From assembly GCF_000211815.1 (NCBI RefSeq), contig NZ_GL890969.1, positions 33,427-97,426 of the forward strand: a DNA stretch of 64,000 bases. The letters run 5' to 3'. This document shows, piece after piece, positions 8,488 through 16,115 of the stretch. How positions within the stretch are numbered: the first letter of the stretch is position 1; every line of letters starts with the position of its first letter. A program made the position numbers and the translations under genes. The notes beneath the pieces were generated by a model, which saw only the letters and a program-made list of their open reading frames with translations, searched no databases and was not told the DNA's origin. Source of the DNA: Moorena producens 3L (GTDB lineage Bacteria > Cyanobacteriota > Cyanobacteriia > Cyanobacteriales > Coleofasciculaceae).

Positions 8488-8623
8488 TATAGTCTACCGA
8501 ACCTTAGTAGATTTTGGTAGACTATATGACACTTTTAGTAACTGTCCACTAACCTTACTCTCTTGCTTAGCTATCGGCTTTCGCCGACCCTGCGCGATCA
8601 GAAACTCTTGTCTCCAGTCAGAG

Positions 8624-9115
8624 TTAAGAGGACCATACTCCACTAGCAATCTTTTGCAGTGGCGCTAGATGAGGTGTCAGGCATAGGAAATAGGCAAAAA
8701 CTGCCCCGCCACAAGCACCAAGGAAGAAACCACTGGCAAATTCACTCCAGCCTTCTTTAGTTCCTAAGTCTTCTGGTGGATTGGGTGTGGTCAATGTTGC
8801 CTTAGGTTTGCCGGAGCCAGCCGCTCCATAAATAGATAAAGCAACTGTCAGAAGAGCCACTAAGCCAACTGTTGCCAGTAAACCAGCTGTGCTGGCATAC
8901 TCTGTCCCACGCAACGGACCTAGTAAGGCAAACGGTCCATACAGAAAGTAGCCATGAGCCATACCAACTTCTAGACCCCGGCGATTGGCTGATAGCCCTT
9001 GACGGTAGGCTGGCAAGTTGTTGATGAAAGCTTTTGTGAAAGCAGAGGAATTAATTGGGGTGGCTAGATTACCCACTTGGGGATCTCCACCATGGTTAAT
9101 TACATCCATCGTCAT
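8624..9115 (-). CDS. psaL: Photosystem I reaction center subunit XI (PsaL)
   Basis: About 163 residues. PsaL is the membrane subunit that forms the trimer/tetramer interface of photosystem I in cyanobacteria. Family blocks are VGNLATPINSS, INNLPAYRQGLSANRRGLEVG and MAHGYFLYGPFALLGPLRGTEYA, followed by a transmembrane segment TAGLLATVGLVALLTVAL and a C-terminal segment GFFLGACGGAVFAYFLCL. I chose ATG 9115 because TAGGAGATA lies about 9 nt upstream; an ATG at 9136 is also in frame. psaI lies more than 900 bp away and divergent, instead of directly upstream in a psaI-psaL operon. Confidence 0.95.
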   Translation of the reverse strand: MTMDVINHGGDPQVGNLATPINSSAFTKAFINNLPAYRQGLSANRRGLEVGMAHGYFLYGPFALLGPLRGTEYASTAGLLATVGLVALLTVALSIYGAAGSGKPKATLTTPNPPEDLGTKEGWSEFASGFFLGACGGAVFAYFLCLTPHLAPLQKIASGVWSS

Positions 9116-10027
9116 TGTAAATTTATCTCCTATCAAATCGGATAAACCCCTTGAGTAATCATACTTTAGGGGGGAGAAAAGGAACTGAAAGAATCAGCGC
9201 GAGTAATCGTCGCTGAGAAGCGCATCCTCTCGTAACGAATTATACGAGATATTGTTCTTTTTATTAACCTTTTTAGTCAATGGCAAAAATTTTAGCTTTA
9301 GTTCTTTACCGTAATATAACCTTTGTAAAACCATTGTAATCACCTAAAACCAAGGGTTTTGATGACTAACCCCCTTTCAGTCTCTTTGGTTTTTGTAACA
9401 AAAAGTAATTAATTTTTGTAAAGAATTTCGGTCAACTTTTGTTAAAAATCTTAATAATTATCCGACTGGCATAAACTTTCCAGTAATCTGAGCCATTGAA
9501 GAAACTGGGTCGTTGGTATAAGGGCAGGTTGGGATAACCCCTCCCATGCTACGAGGTGAAACGGGAAGTTAACCCAAATTGAATGGAGTTGTGTGCTTTT
9601 GTCTAGGTCAACGACAGGTGTTGATGTCAATAGAGGGATGGCAGACTGATTAGAATTGACTCTATCAAAGACTCAGCAAGGGCAGAAGCAATCATCAGGT
9701 TTTTGCCACAGGTTGTATGGGAAATTCCGAGGTAGATCTTGGTATTTCATAGTCCTGAAGCGTGATAGGATTAACTTGTCGAAAAAATCGATAGTAATCT
9801 ACCCCTCTAGTAAGCGGGTATCTGCCGTGTTCCAGTCATCTGGATAACAGTGCTGGCTCTTTAAATATAGAGCAAAGCCCTGGCTCGGCAGTGTAAGACC
9901 GAGACTTACTTAGGTAGGTAGAGGCTTGCTTGAGATCAAACCGGCAACCAACACCATTCTTAATTGGGTTGGTGTGGTAAAAGGTTCAACTTGTTACTGT
10001 ATTAATAGGCAAATAGGAAAATAAGAT
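9116..10027. other. 912-bp intergenic region between psaL and psaI
   Basis: It must hold promoters for both photosystem genes. The first ~350 bp is AT-rich. From about 9500 to 9990 the composition changes and several short stems appear, for example GCTCT/AGAGC near 9858-9874 and an imperfect CCAACACCA/TGGTGTGG near 9950-9976. The segment GGTGAAACGGGAAGTTAACCC near 9553-9573 loosely resembles part of IscB-type omega RNAs, but the match is short. No protein gene is convincing; a 63-codon frame at 9656-9847 has no support. Confidence 0.3.
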
Positions 10028-10147
10028 ATGACAGGCGCATACGCAGCTTCTTTCTTACCAACGATGCTAGTCCCCTTCATAGGCTTAGTTATGCCTACTG
10101 TAGTTTTGGGACTTTTGTTTATCCACATTGAAAGCGACGCTGACTAA
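10028..10147 (+). CDS. psaI: Photosystem I reaction center subunit VIII (PsaI)
   Basis: A 39-residue single-pass membrane protein: a short N-terminus (MTGAYAASFLPTMLVPFIG), a hydrophobic helix, and the ending LLFIHIESDAD. This length and the FIHIES-type C-terminus are typical of PsaI, which helps anchor PsaL in photosystem I. TAGGAAAATAAGAT precedes the ATG and provides a ribosome site. psaL is divergent and about 0.9 kb away, so the two must be coordinated by separate promoters. Confidence 0.9.
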   Translation: MTGAYAASFLPTMLVPFIGLVMPTVVLGLLFIHIESDAD

Positions 10148-10163
10148 ACAAGCTAGAAGTCCT

Positions 10164-10200
10164 GCAGGATACCAGCCCCCTTTTTTCAAGGGAGTATCGG
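10164..10200 (+). terminator. Hairpin after psaI
   Basis: GATAC near 10167 pairs with GTATC, and CCCCTTTTTTCAAGGG forms an inner stem. Its position just after psaI fits a terminator, but the T-run is inside the loop, so the call is weak. Confidence 0.3.
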
Positions 10201-10299
10201 TGAGAGTGGGACTCAATCATGGGGGTTGACTCCCGAGAAAGGGTGATCAATCCCCACATCCCTAGGGTTTTGGGCTATGCTTTTCGATTAGAGCACTCG

Positions 10300-11637
10300 T
10301 TAAGGCTTAGAGGGCTTTACAGTCTTCTGAGCAGGTTTGGGCTTAGGAGTTCGCCGATAACTCTTAAACTGACTAATCCCAGCACTGGCGGATTTAACCA
10401 CATTACTATCTGGATCCCTTAATGCCCTTTCAAGCAAGGGTATAACTTTTTCAGATTTAATATTACTCAGGGCTTCAACAGCAGACTGTCGCACGGATGG
10501 TTGGGGATCTTGAATCAATTTGCCGATCAGCGGTATGGCCTGTTGAATTTCGGCTCTGAGTCCAAGACCCGCAGCAATTTTACCCAAGGCTGATGCAATT
10601 GAGCCCCGAATAAGGCTTTCAGGATGATTGATGTACTTACTTAACTGGGGAATATCCCTGGCTTGAGCATAATTTCCCAAAGCAGTTATGGTTTCATCCA
10701 AGTCCTGATCACTTTGGCTGGACTGATCAGTAATACTTGGGGTTTCTGTCAGCATTGTTTGCTCTGGCTGACTCGGCTCAGGCAACATTTCGTCCTTGAC
10801 CACTGGTTGAGGCTCGTCTTGATTTGTTTCTGCCTCTTGTAATAATTCGACTAATTCATTACCAGTTTGCGCTGAAGTTTCCTCTGTTTCATCTAGGTTA
10901 TTAACCTCGTCTGGTATTGGGGATTTATGAGCTTGTTCTAATTCAGCAATTTTTTGATGGGCTAACTCTAAATCAGCCTGATATTTCGCTTCCAAAGATT
11001 GCAGCTCTTGGCGAAAATTAGACTCAAGTTCTTCCTTTAACTGATGGGTAGCTTGTGTCAATTGTTCTTGATATTTTGCTTCCGAGGATTGGACAGTTTC
11101 CAGAAGACTAGCATCAAGTTGTTGCTTCAGCTCATTAGTGGTTTGGGTTAACTGAGCCTGATAATTTTCCTGTAAAGATTCGGCAGGAGCAGCAGCAGAT
11201 TGCAGCTCTTGGCGAAAATTAGACTCAAGTTCTTCCTTTAACTGATGGGTAGCTTGTGTCAATTGTTCTTGATATCTTGCTTCCGAGGATTGGACAGTTT
11301 CCAGAAGACTAGCATCAAGTTGTTGCTTCAGCTCATTAGTGGTTTCGGTTAACTGAGCCTGATAATTTTCCTGTAAAGATTGGGCAGGAGGAGCAGGGCT
11401 AGACTCTAACTGCTGTTTGACTTCGGCAATTTTATGATTTAACTGCTCTCGATAACTTTCTTGCAGAGCTTGAGAACTTTGTTGTACCCTAGTCTCATAC
11501 TTATTTTGAAAAACTTCTAATTTTCTGTCGGTTTGTTCGGATAGAAAATCCAGTTTATTTTGCAGTACAAAAAATACGATTGCCCCAACAACGGCTGCTG
11601 CAAGTATAGCTACAATAAGAATAATAATTGGGTTCAT
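10300..11637 (-). CDS. Membrane-anchored coiled-coil protein with C-terminal HEAT repeats
   Basis: A 445-residue protein. Residues 4-25 are a strong transmembrane anchor (IIILIVAILAAAVVGAIVFF). Residues 30-235 are a Gln/Glu-rich coiled coil. An acidic linker follows, then residues ~330-425 contain HEAT-like repeats (LIRGSIASALGKIAAGLG, PSVRQSAVEALSNI, SNVVKSASAGI). The tail is basic and Pro/Lys-rich. A 67-residue unit of the coil is duplicated almost exactly in tandem. HEAT repeats mediate protein binding, and in cyanobacteria related domains occur in phycobilin lyases, but no lyase-specific feature is visible here. The function is unknown, with probable orientation toward the cytoplasm. Confidence 0.75.
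   Translation of the reverse strand: MNPIIILIVAILAAAVVGAIVFFVLQNKLDFLSEQTDRKLEVFQNKYETRVQQSSQALQESYREQLNHKIAEVKQQLESSPAPPAQSLQENYQAQLTETTNELKQQLDASLLETVQSSEARYQEQLTQATHQLKEELESNFRQELQSAAAPAESLQENYQAQLTQTTNELKQQLDASLLETVQSSEAKYQEQLTQATHQLKEELESNFRQELQSLEAKYQADLELAHQKIAELEQAHKSPIPDEVNNLDETEETSAQTGNELVELLQEAETNQDEPQPVVKDEMLPEPSQPEQTMLTETPSITDQSSQSDQDLDETITALGNYAQARDIPQLSKYINHPESLIRGSIASALGKIAAGLGLRAEIQQAIPLIGKLIQDPQPSVRQSAVEALSNIKSEKVIPLLERALRDPDSNVVKSASAGISQFKSYRRTPKPKPAQKTVKPSKP
10997..11382 (-). repeat. 201-bp tandem duplication inside the coiled-coil gene
   Basis: The segment starting GATTGCAGCTCTTGGCG at 10997 recurs at 11198, with near-identity for about 185 bp. The period of 201 bp preserves the frame and adds 67 residues of heptad-type sequence. 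The few mismatches imply a recent duplication. Confidence 0.85.
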
Positions 11638-11731
11638 GAGGGCTCCTCTTGGGGTTGATATTTAGTTGATTTTATCTGAAAGTGTGCCTGAAGACAGGGT
11701 TGTTGGGCAATAGCTTAAGGCGTCTGAAATC

Positions 11732-12136
11732 TTAAAAATTTGTAGAAATGGCCTGAACAGGGCAAGTGGGGATACACTGCTCACAGACAATGCAACGCGA
11801 TCGCTTAAACTTCAGTCTGAATGTCTCTGGCTCAAGAATCAGGGCTTGAGTGGGACAAACCCCAGTACATAAGCCACAATCGACACAACTATCCTCATCA
11901 ATCAAAATCTCGCGACTTAGCAGGGAAACATCAATGTTTTGCGTCCGCATCCACTCAATCGCAGCATCCAACTCATCAATGTCGCCAGATAACTCTAGCA
12001 CAAGTTTGCCGATTTGATTGGGAGCAACTTGGGCCCGGATAATATTGGCAGCCACATTAAAATCCTTTGCCAGTCGGTAAGCCACCGGCATCTGAATCGC
12101 CCGTCGGGGAAAGGTCAGGGTTACCCGTTTTTTCAT
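11732..12136 (-). CDS. NIL-domain ferredoxin, two [4Fe-4S] motifs
   Basis: A 134-residue protein. Residues ~3-76 match the NIL domain, an ACT-like ligand-binding fold otherwise found at the end of methionine ABC-transporter ATPases. Two CxxCxxCxxxC motifs follow, with Cys 84/87/90/94 and 115/118/121/125, typical of a 2[4Fe-4S] ferredoxin. NIL-ferredoxin fusions are common in cyanobacteria. Their electron partners are not established, and a role in sulfur amino-acid metabolism is inferred in some organisms. The ATG is followed by a short basic stretch. It stands alone, convergent with nothing nearby. Confidence 0.88.
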   Translation of the reverse strand: MKKRVTLTFPRRAIQMPVAYRLAKDFNVAANIIRAQVAPNQIGKLVLELSGDIDELDAAIEWMRTQNIDVSLLSREILIDEDSCVDCGLCTGVCPTQALILEPETFRLKFKRSRCIVCEQCIPTCPVQAISTNF

Positions 12137-12403
12137 TGTGATTTGTCAAACTTTATCAGTAGGCCAGTAAAAATAAACGTAACATTTGCACTTGTTTACA
12201 GTTCACTGTCAACAGTCAGCCGTCAACCGTCAACAAAAAACGTTTGAATCTAATCTACTTCTAAGTTACTCAGAAGTTACGCCCCAAACCCTACTATTGC
12301 TGGATTTATAACGAGAAACCGGGTTTTAAGGCTGTTGGTGCCTAAGTCTTGTTGTTGTAAAATGTAAACAATTATAAAGTTGTACCAAGAAAGTTGTAGC
12401 AAG

Positions 12404-13012
12404 ATGGCTATTAATTCACCAGACTCAACTACACCATCATCCTCCCCTTCAGTACCCACTAGTGGCAGCCGGATCAGAAACTTTTTAATTGCCCTAGTAG
12501 CGATCGCACTGGGTATTGCCCTATTCTTGGGATTAAAAACTGAGACTAGTCTCGGTTCCTTGGAAGCCCAAGCCGAAGCATCTACCCCTCTAGAGGTTGC
12601 ACTGAGCAATGGCAAGCCAACCTTGATGGAGTTTTATGCCAACTGGTGTACCAGCTGTCAAGCCATGGCAAAGGATTTGGGTGAAGTGAAACAGCAGTAT
12701 AAAACCAAAGTCAATTTTGTCATGCTGAATGTGGATAACAGCAAGTGGTTACCAGAATTGGTCAAGTATCGAGTAGATGGTATTCCTCATTTTGTGTTTT
12801 TTGATGAAGCCAGCACAGTGATCGCCCAAACTATTGGAGAACAACCCCGTCAAGTACTCGAAGCTAACTTAGATGCAATAGTAACCCATGTGCCATTACC
12901 CTATAGCCAAGCTAGTGGTACGGTTTCGGATATTGACGATTCCCTATCAATTACAATAACGAATCAAGATGATCCTCGTAGCCATGGTAGTCAGGTAAAA
13001 GGCACAAGGTAA
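12404..13012 (+). CDS. txlA: TxlA/HCF164-like membrane thioredoxin
   Basis: About 202 residues from ATG 12404; an in-frame ATG 24 bp upstream lacks support. A Ser/Pro-rich N-terminus is followed by one transmembrane helix (about residues 25-43) and a thioredoxin fold with the catalytic WCTSC motif (residues 81-85) and the cis-Pro loop GIPH. Homologues (TxlA, plant HCF164) deliver reductant across the thylakoid membrane for cytochrome b6f/c maturation. The Ser-rich N-terminus and single anchor fit. No ccdA is adjacent. Confidence 0.8.
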   Translation: MAINSPDSTTPSSSPSVPTSGSRIRNFLIALVAIALGIALFLGLKTETSLGSLEAQAEASTPLEVALSNGKPTLMEFYANWCTSCQAMAKDLGEVKQQYKTKVNFVMLNVDNSKWLPELVKYRVDGIPHFVFFDEASTVIAQTIGEQPRQVLEANLDAIVTHVPLPYSQASGTVSDIDDSLSITITNQDDPRSHGSQVKGTR

Positions 13013-13204
13013 AAGGCACAAGGTAAAAGGCAACAAGCTTGCATAGAATTTATTGAGATTTTTGCAGCTTTATTTCCCCTTTTGGCCTTTGGCTTTAGCC
13101 CTTGAAGCTGATTTTCCGCTACAGTAAAGATTAGCTGCTGACTAATAATCTGCCCCAGAATAATCTGCCCCAGTTGCTAGAGGGTTGCTGATTGATTTGC
13201 GAAA

Positions 13205-13852
13205 ATGTCTAGAAAATCCCTGTCAAGCTACCCACAGCCTTTACCCTCAGCCACCAAACCCCTTGAGCTAGGTAAACGAAAGTCGATCAGACCGAGGGGA
13301 ACTTTTAGACGACGCCTAAAATACATATATTGGCGCTTAGTTCGTATGCAAGGAAAACCAGAAGCGATCGCACGAGGTTTAGCATGTGGTGTGTTTGCTG
13401 GGTTCTTTCCGCTGTTTGGTCTCCAGTTAATTATAGGGATTTTGCTGGCGGTACTATTGCGAGGTAACAAAATAGCTGCTACTGCTGGAACTTGGATTAG
13501 TAATCCCTTGACTTATGTACCGATTTTTGCATTCAACTTTCACGTCGGTGAATGGCTACTGAACCAGGATGAATTGGCTAATGTGAGTTTCCAATCTTGG
13601 CAGGAATTTACAGAATTGGGGTCAGAAATTATCCTAACCTTGTTCGTTGGTTGTTTCGCGGTTGGGTTGGTCTGTGCTGTGGTTAGTTATTGGTTGAGTG
13701 TGCAGCTGATCCATCGATTGCGGACAAATCGTTCCTTGCAGCATCAGAAAAAGCGATGTTCTCGAAGAGCCGCTACGGGAACGCACCGCATTGAGCACTA
13801 TAGTTGTGAATCCTCAGTGCTGAGTACTGAGTCCAAGAGTGCTAAGTACTGA
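13205..13852 (+). CDS. DUF2062 membrane protein with repeat-derived C-terminus
   Basis: A 215-residue protein. An N-terminal basic region precedes the DUF2062 core: YWRLVRMQGKPEAIARGLACG, FAGFFPLFGLQLIIGI, and WISNPLTYVPIF with the conserved NPLT segment. A C-terminal transmembrane helix follows (LTLFVGCFAVGLVCAVVSYW). The function of the family is not established. The last ~30 residues, from KKRCSRRAATGT onward, are encoded by the intergenic repeat types of this genome (GAAGAGCCGCTACGGGAACG, then GTACTGAG iterations). The ancestral stop was therefore probably lost to repeat insertion. Confidence 0.75.
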   Translation: MSRKSLSSYPQPLPSATKPLELGKRKSIRPRGTFRRRLKYIYWRLVRMQGKPEAIARGLACGVFAGFFPLFGLQLIIGILLAVLLRGNKIAATAGTWISNPLTYVPIFAFNFHVGEWLLNQDELANVSFQSWQEFTELGSEIILTLFVGCFAVGLVCAVVSYWLSVQLIHRLRTNRSLQHQKKRCSRRAATGTHRIEHYSCESSVLSTESKSAKY

Positions 13853-13895
13853 GTGCTAAGTAAGACTTCATACTTCACACTTTATCCTTCACACT
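13750..13895. repeat. Mixed repeat cluster
   Basis: GCGATGTTCTCGAAGAGCCGCTACGG-type sequence is followed by GTGCTGAGTACTGAG and GTGCTAAGTACTGAG iterations, then CTTCACACTT and CTTCATA iterations up to the dndE stop. Its first half is translated as the C-terminus of the DUF2062 gene. Confidence 0.6.
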
Positions 13896-14291
13896 TCATA
13901 TTTCATCCTTGATAACAGCCACGGCAATCAAATCCTCAATTTTTTTAATAGTGGTATCCCCTGCTAAGTAACCAATACCTCTATGAAGGTGAAGGCGAAA
14001 CTGATTCGCTAGGGTTTCTTGTTCCAAACTTAAGCCATCGTTATGGCAGCGTTGTTTGAGAGCAATCAGGAGCATATCAGCCATATCTCCTGCCATAACG
14101 CTCCAAGTGAGTTCGACGTTACTATCGGCAGGTATGGGAACCGGAGAGGGCATTGTCGGTTCGGCGAGGGAACGGCAGATTGCCCAGCGACAAAGAACAT
14201 GCCACTGAGGGATTTTGGTTTGACGTTTGAGTTTAATCAGTTGGTCTTTGGCAGTTTGGGAAAGTGTGATCTGGTTTATTGGCGGTTGCAT
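13896..14291 (-). CDS. dndE: DNA sulfur modification protein DndE
   Basis: About 131 residues from ATG 14291; an upstream in-frame ATG at 14318 is less likely by comparison with the family. The N-terminus ITLSQTAKDQLIKLKRQTKI is followed by HVLCRWAICRSLAEP and an HRGIGYLAGD segment near the C-terminus, as in DndE. DndE is part of the DndCDE complex needed for phosphorothioate DNA modification and binds DNA. It is the same orientation as dndD and dndC but is separated from dndD by two opposite-strand genes, which is unusual because dndCDE normally form one operon. Confidence 0.85.
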   Translation of the reverse strand: MQPPINQITLSQTAKDQLIKLKRQTKIPQWHVLCRWAICRSLAEPTMPSPVPIPADSNVELTWSVMAGDMADMLLIALKQRCHNDGLSLEQETLANQFRLHLHRGIGYLAGDTTIKKIEDLIAVAVIKDEI

Positions 14292-14681
14292 GAATAAATT
14301 AATGCTTAATTGCTTCAACTATTGATTCAAATATTGCTTCACCCTTTTTGGGAAAAGGTTAAAGGTGAAAGGTAGAAGGGAATTTACTTACCTTAAGTGA
14401 TCGTCTTATCTGACGTTGATCTTTATTGAATCTTTACATTAATCTTCACCTAGTTAATTATACATTTAATCAAGCTCTATGGGTTTTCACCTAAAATTTT
14501 TTCAGTAGAATAAAAATTTTGCTGTTTACTACTACTCAACTAAAAAAGTGATCAATGTCTAATGCTGGCGCTGTAATTCTTGTCATGGGAATTAGTAGCG
14601 GCTAAAAGCTTTGCGCTCCTACAACGCCAGCTTGGGCGATGACTTGTAACATTCTCGAAACTGTTTCGCGTGCTTTTGATC

Positions 14682-15494
14682 ATGAAAACAATCTTCGGTA
14701 CACCGGGTGACGACATAATTTCAGCTAGCGGTGGTAACACTACTATTTTCGCTAGCACTGGCAAGGACGATCTTACCGTTTTCCAAGGGGGGAATAATAC
14801 CATCTTCGCCAATGAAGGCAATCAGGGTGATCGGGTTAGCCTAGGTATGGGCAGCAATAATACTGTCTACACAGGCGTTGGCGATGATGTGATTACAGTC
14901 TTTGAAAGTAATGAGAATTTAATCTTTGCAGGGGAGGGGAATAACCAAATCAGCCTGGTTAAAAGTGACAACAATCAGATTTTTGTTGGTGCTGGGGATG
15001 ACACAATTTTTACGGAAAGGGGGGATAATGAAATCTTTGCTGGTGAGGGGGATAACGTTATCACTACTCTCTTTGGTGACAATATCATCTACATGGGCAC
15101 TGGGGATGACACAATTACTACTAAATTTGGTGATAATGTTATCTTCGCAGGAGAGGGAGATAACCTGATCGATGCTCAATCCGGTAACAATACGATCTAC
15201 GCTGGCAGTGGTAATGACCAAATTACGACTGGCTTCGGTGATGATTTAATTTTTGCCGGAGTTGGCAATAATTTTATTAGTGCTGGCATCGGGAATGATA
15301 CTGTTTTCGCTGGCAGTGGTATTGACGAGTTTTTGCTGTTAGAGGGTGAGGGAGCAGTTACTATTCATGGCTTCCAATCAGGTCAAGATGTCTTCCAAAA
15401 TAATGAACTCAGTTTTACTGTTTCCGGAAATAATACCTTGGTATTTGCCCAAAGTGGTGATATTTTGGCAACCTTAATGGATGTACAACTATAG
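14682..15494 (+). CDS. RTX-like calcium-binding repeat protein
   Basis: About 270 residues from ATG 14682; an ATG 12 bp earlier is also in frame. Almost the whole length is built of degenerate nonapeptides of the form (G/N)xGDDxIxA or GxGDNxIF, for example VYTGVGDDVITVF and AGSGNDQITTGFGDD. Such beta-roll repeats bind Ca2+ and are typical of secreted proteins of cyanobacteria exported by type I systems. There is no signal peptide, consistent with type I export. The last ~50 residues form a non-repeat tail. It sits between dndE and dndD but on the other strand, so it is probably not part of the modification system. Confidence 0.75.
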   Translation: MKTIFGTPGDDIISASGGNTTIFASTGKDDLTVFQGGNNTIFANEGNQGDRVSLGMGSNNTVYTGVGDDVITVFESNENLIFAGEGNNQISLVKSDNNQIFVGAGDDTIFTERGDNEIFAGEGDNVITTLFGDNIIYMGTGDDTITTKFGDNVIFAGEGDNLIDAQSGNNTIYAGSGNDQITTGFGDDLIFAGVGNNFISAGIGNDTVFAGSGIDEFLLLEGEGAVTIHGFQSGQDVFQNNELSFTVSGNNTLVFAQSGDILATLMDVQL

Positions 15495-15581
15495 CCATCT
15501 GAATATCAAGATTCAGCTATCAGTACTCAGCAGTCACTAGAACTTTTTAGGGCAACTTGGCGTCTTTGATAGCAAATACCG

Positions 15582-16115
15582 ATGGGATTTACCTCCATGT
15601 ACATTCGTAAAACTGTCTTCGCCATTGCCCTATTGATTAGCCCGTTATTGATTACTGCTGGCTGCTATAATAATACAAAAGAGTTAGTTGAAGAACCACA
15701 GTTACTGTCAAAACCTCTTACCATCCAGCTAGTCCCAAATACAGACAAAGCAATTACTGCTGGGGAAACTGTCCAATTCGCTTTTAAAGCTGTTAGCGAG
15801 CCTGTCAATATCTTAGAGCCGATTCCGTTGAGAATGACTGTCTACCTACCAGATGGTAACCAAAAACAACTCATGGTCGATTTACAAAGTCCAGTTGTCT
15901 ATTACCCTTGTGATCCTATACCAGGGGAAGACGATTCTTGTAACTATCCGAGGGTGGGTTTGGATCCTACTGCGGATCCTAGTCAGCCCTATCAACCAGG
16001 CCCTAGCATTACCTTGGAGCAAGAAGGAGAATACAGGATTACGTTAGACCCTGTCCCAGAAGCACTCCAAGACAAATTGCATGCAAAGTCAACAACATTT
16101 ATGGTCATGCCGTGA
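15582..16115 (+). CDS. Putative lipoprotein of unknown function
   Basis: About 177 residues, or 172 from an ATG at 15597. The N-terminus is a lipoprotein signal: a basic start (YIRK), a hydrophobic core (FAIALLISPLLI) and the lipobox TAGC. The rest is beta-rich with a Pro-rich stretch and no motif I recognise. It lies 87 bp after the RTX-like gene on the same strand, so the two may be co-transcribed. Its 3' end overlaps the opposite-strand dndD stop by 11 bp. No function is assigned. Confidence 0.65.
   Translation: MGFTSMYIRKTVFAIALLISPLLITAGCYNNTKELVEEPQLLSKPLTIQLVPNTDKAITAGETVQFAFKAVSEPVNILEPIPLRMTVYLPDGNQKQLMVDLQSPVVYYPCDPIPGEDDSCNYPRVGLDPTADPSQPYQPGPSITLEQEGEYRITLDPVPEALQDKLHAKSTTFMVMP

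Larger units (their letters stand above)
6605..8530 (-). mobile_element. Degenerate IS607-type element (tnpA + tnpB)
   Basis: The gene order, serine-recombinase tnpA followed by tnpB on the same strand, defines the IS607 group. Ends carry related GGTAGACT motifs: CTACCAAAGTCTACCAAAG at 6618-6636 and a hairpin TAGTCTACC/GGTAGACTA at about 8490-8525. Both genes are broken. tnpA is interrupted by an SLE and stop codons, and tnpB by a frame change plus a stop introduced by an inserted 24-bp repeat. The element separates feoA from psaL. It cannot now move on its own. Confidence 0.75.

Noticed and set aside
9500..9640. Cobalamin riboswitch upstream of psaI
   Set aside because: Only a GGGAAGT-like core is similar; the conserved GCCACTG and CCGCAACTG-type elements are missing and a photosystem gene is not a usual target.
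14919..15221. 100-codon minus-strand frame inside the RTX-like gene
   Set aside because: It is the antisense shadow of the glycine/aspartate repeats.
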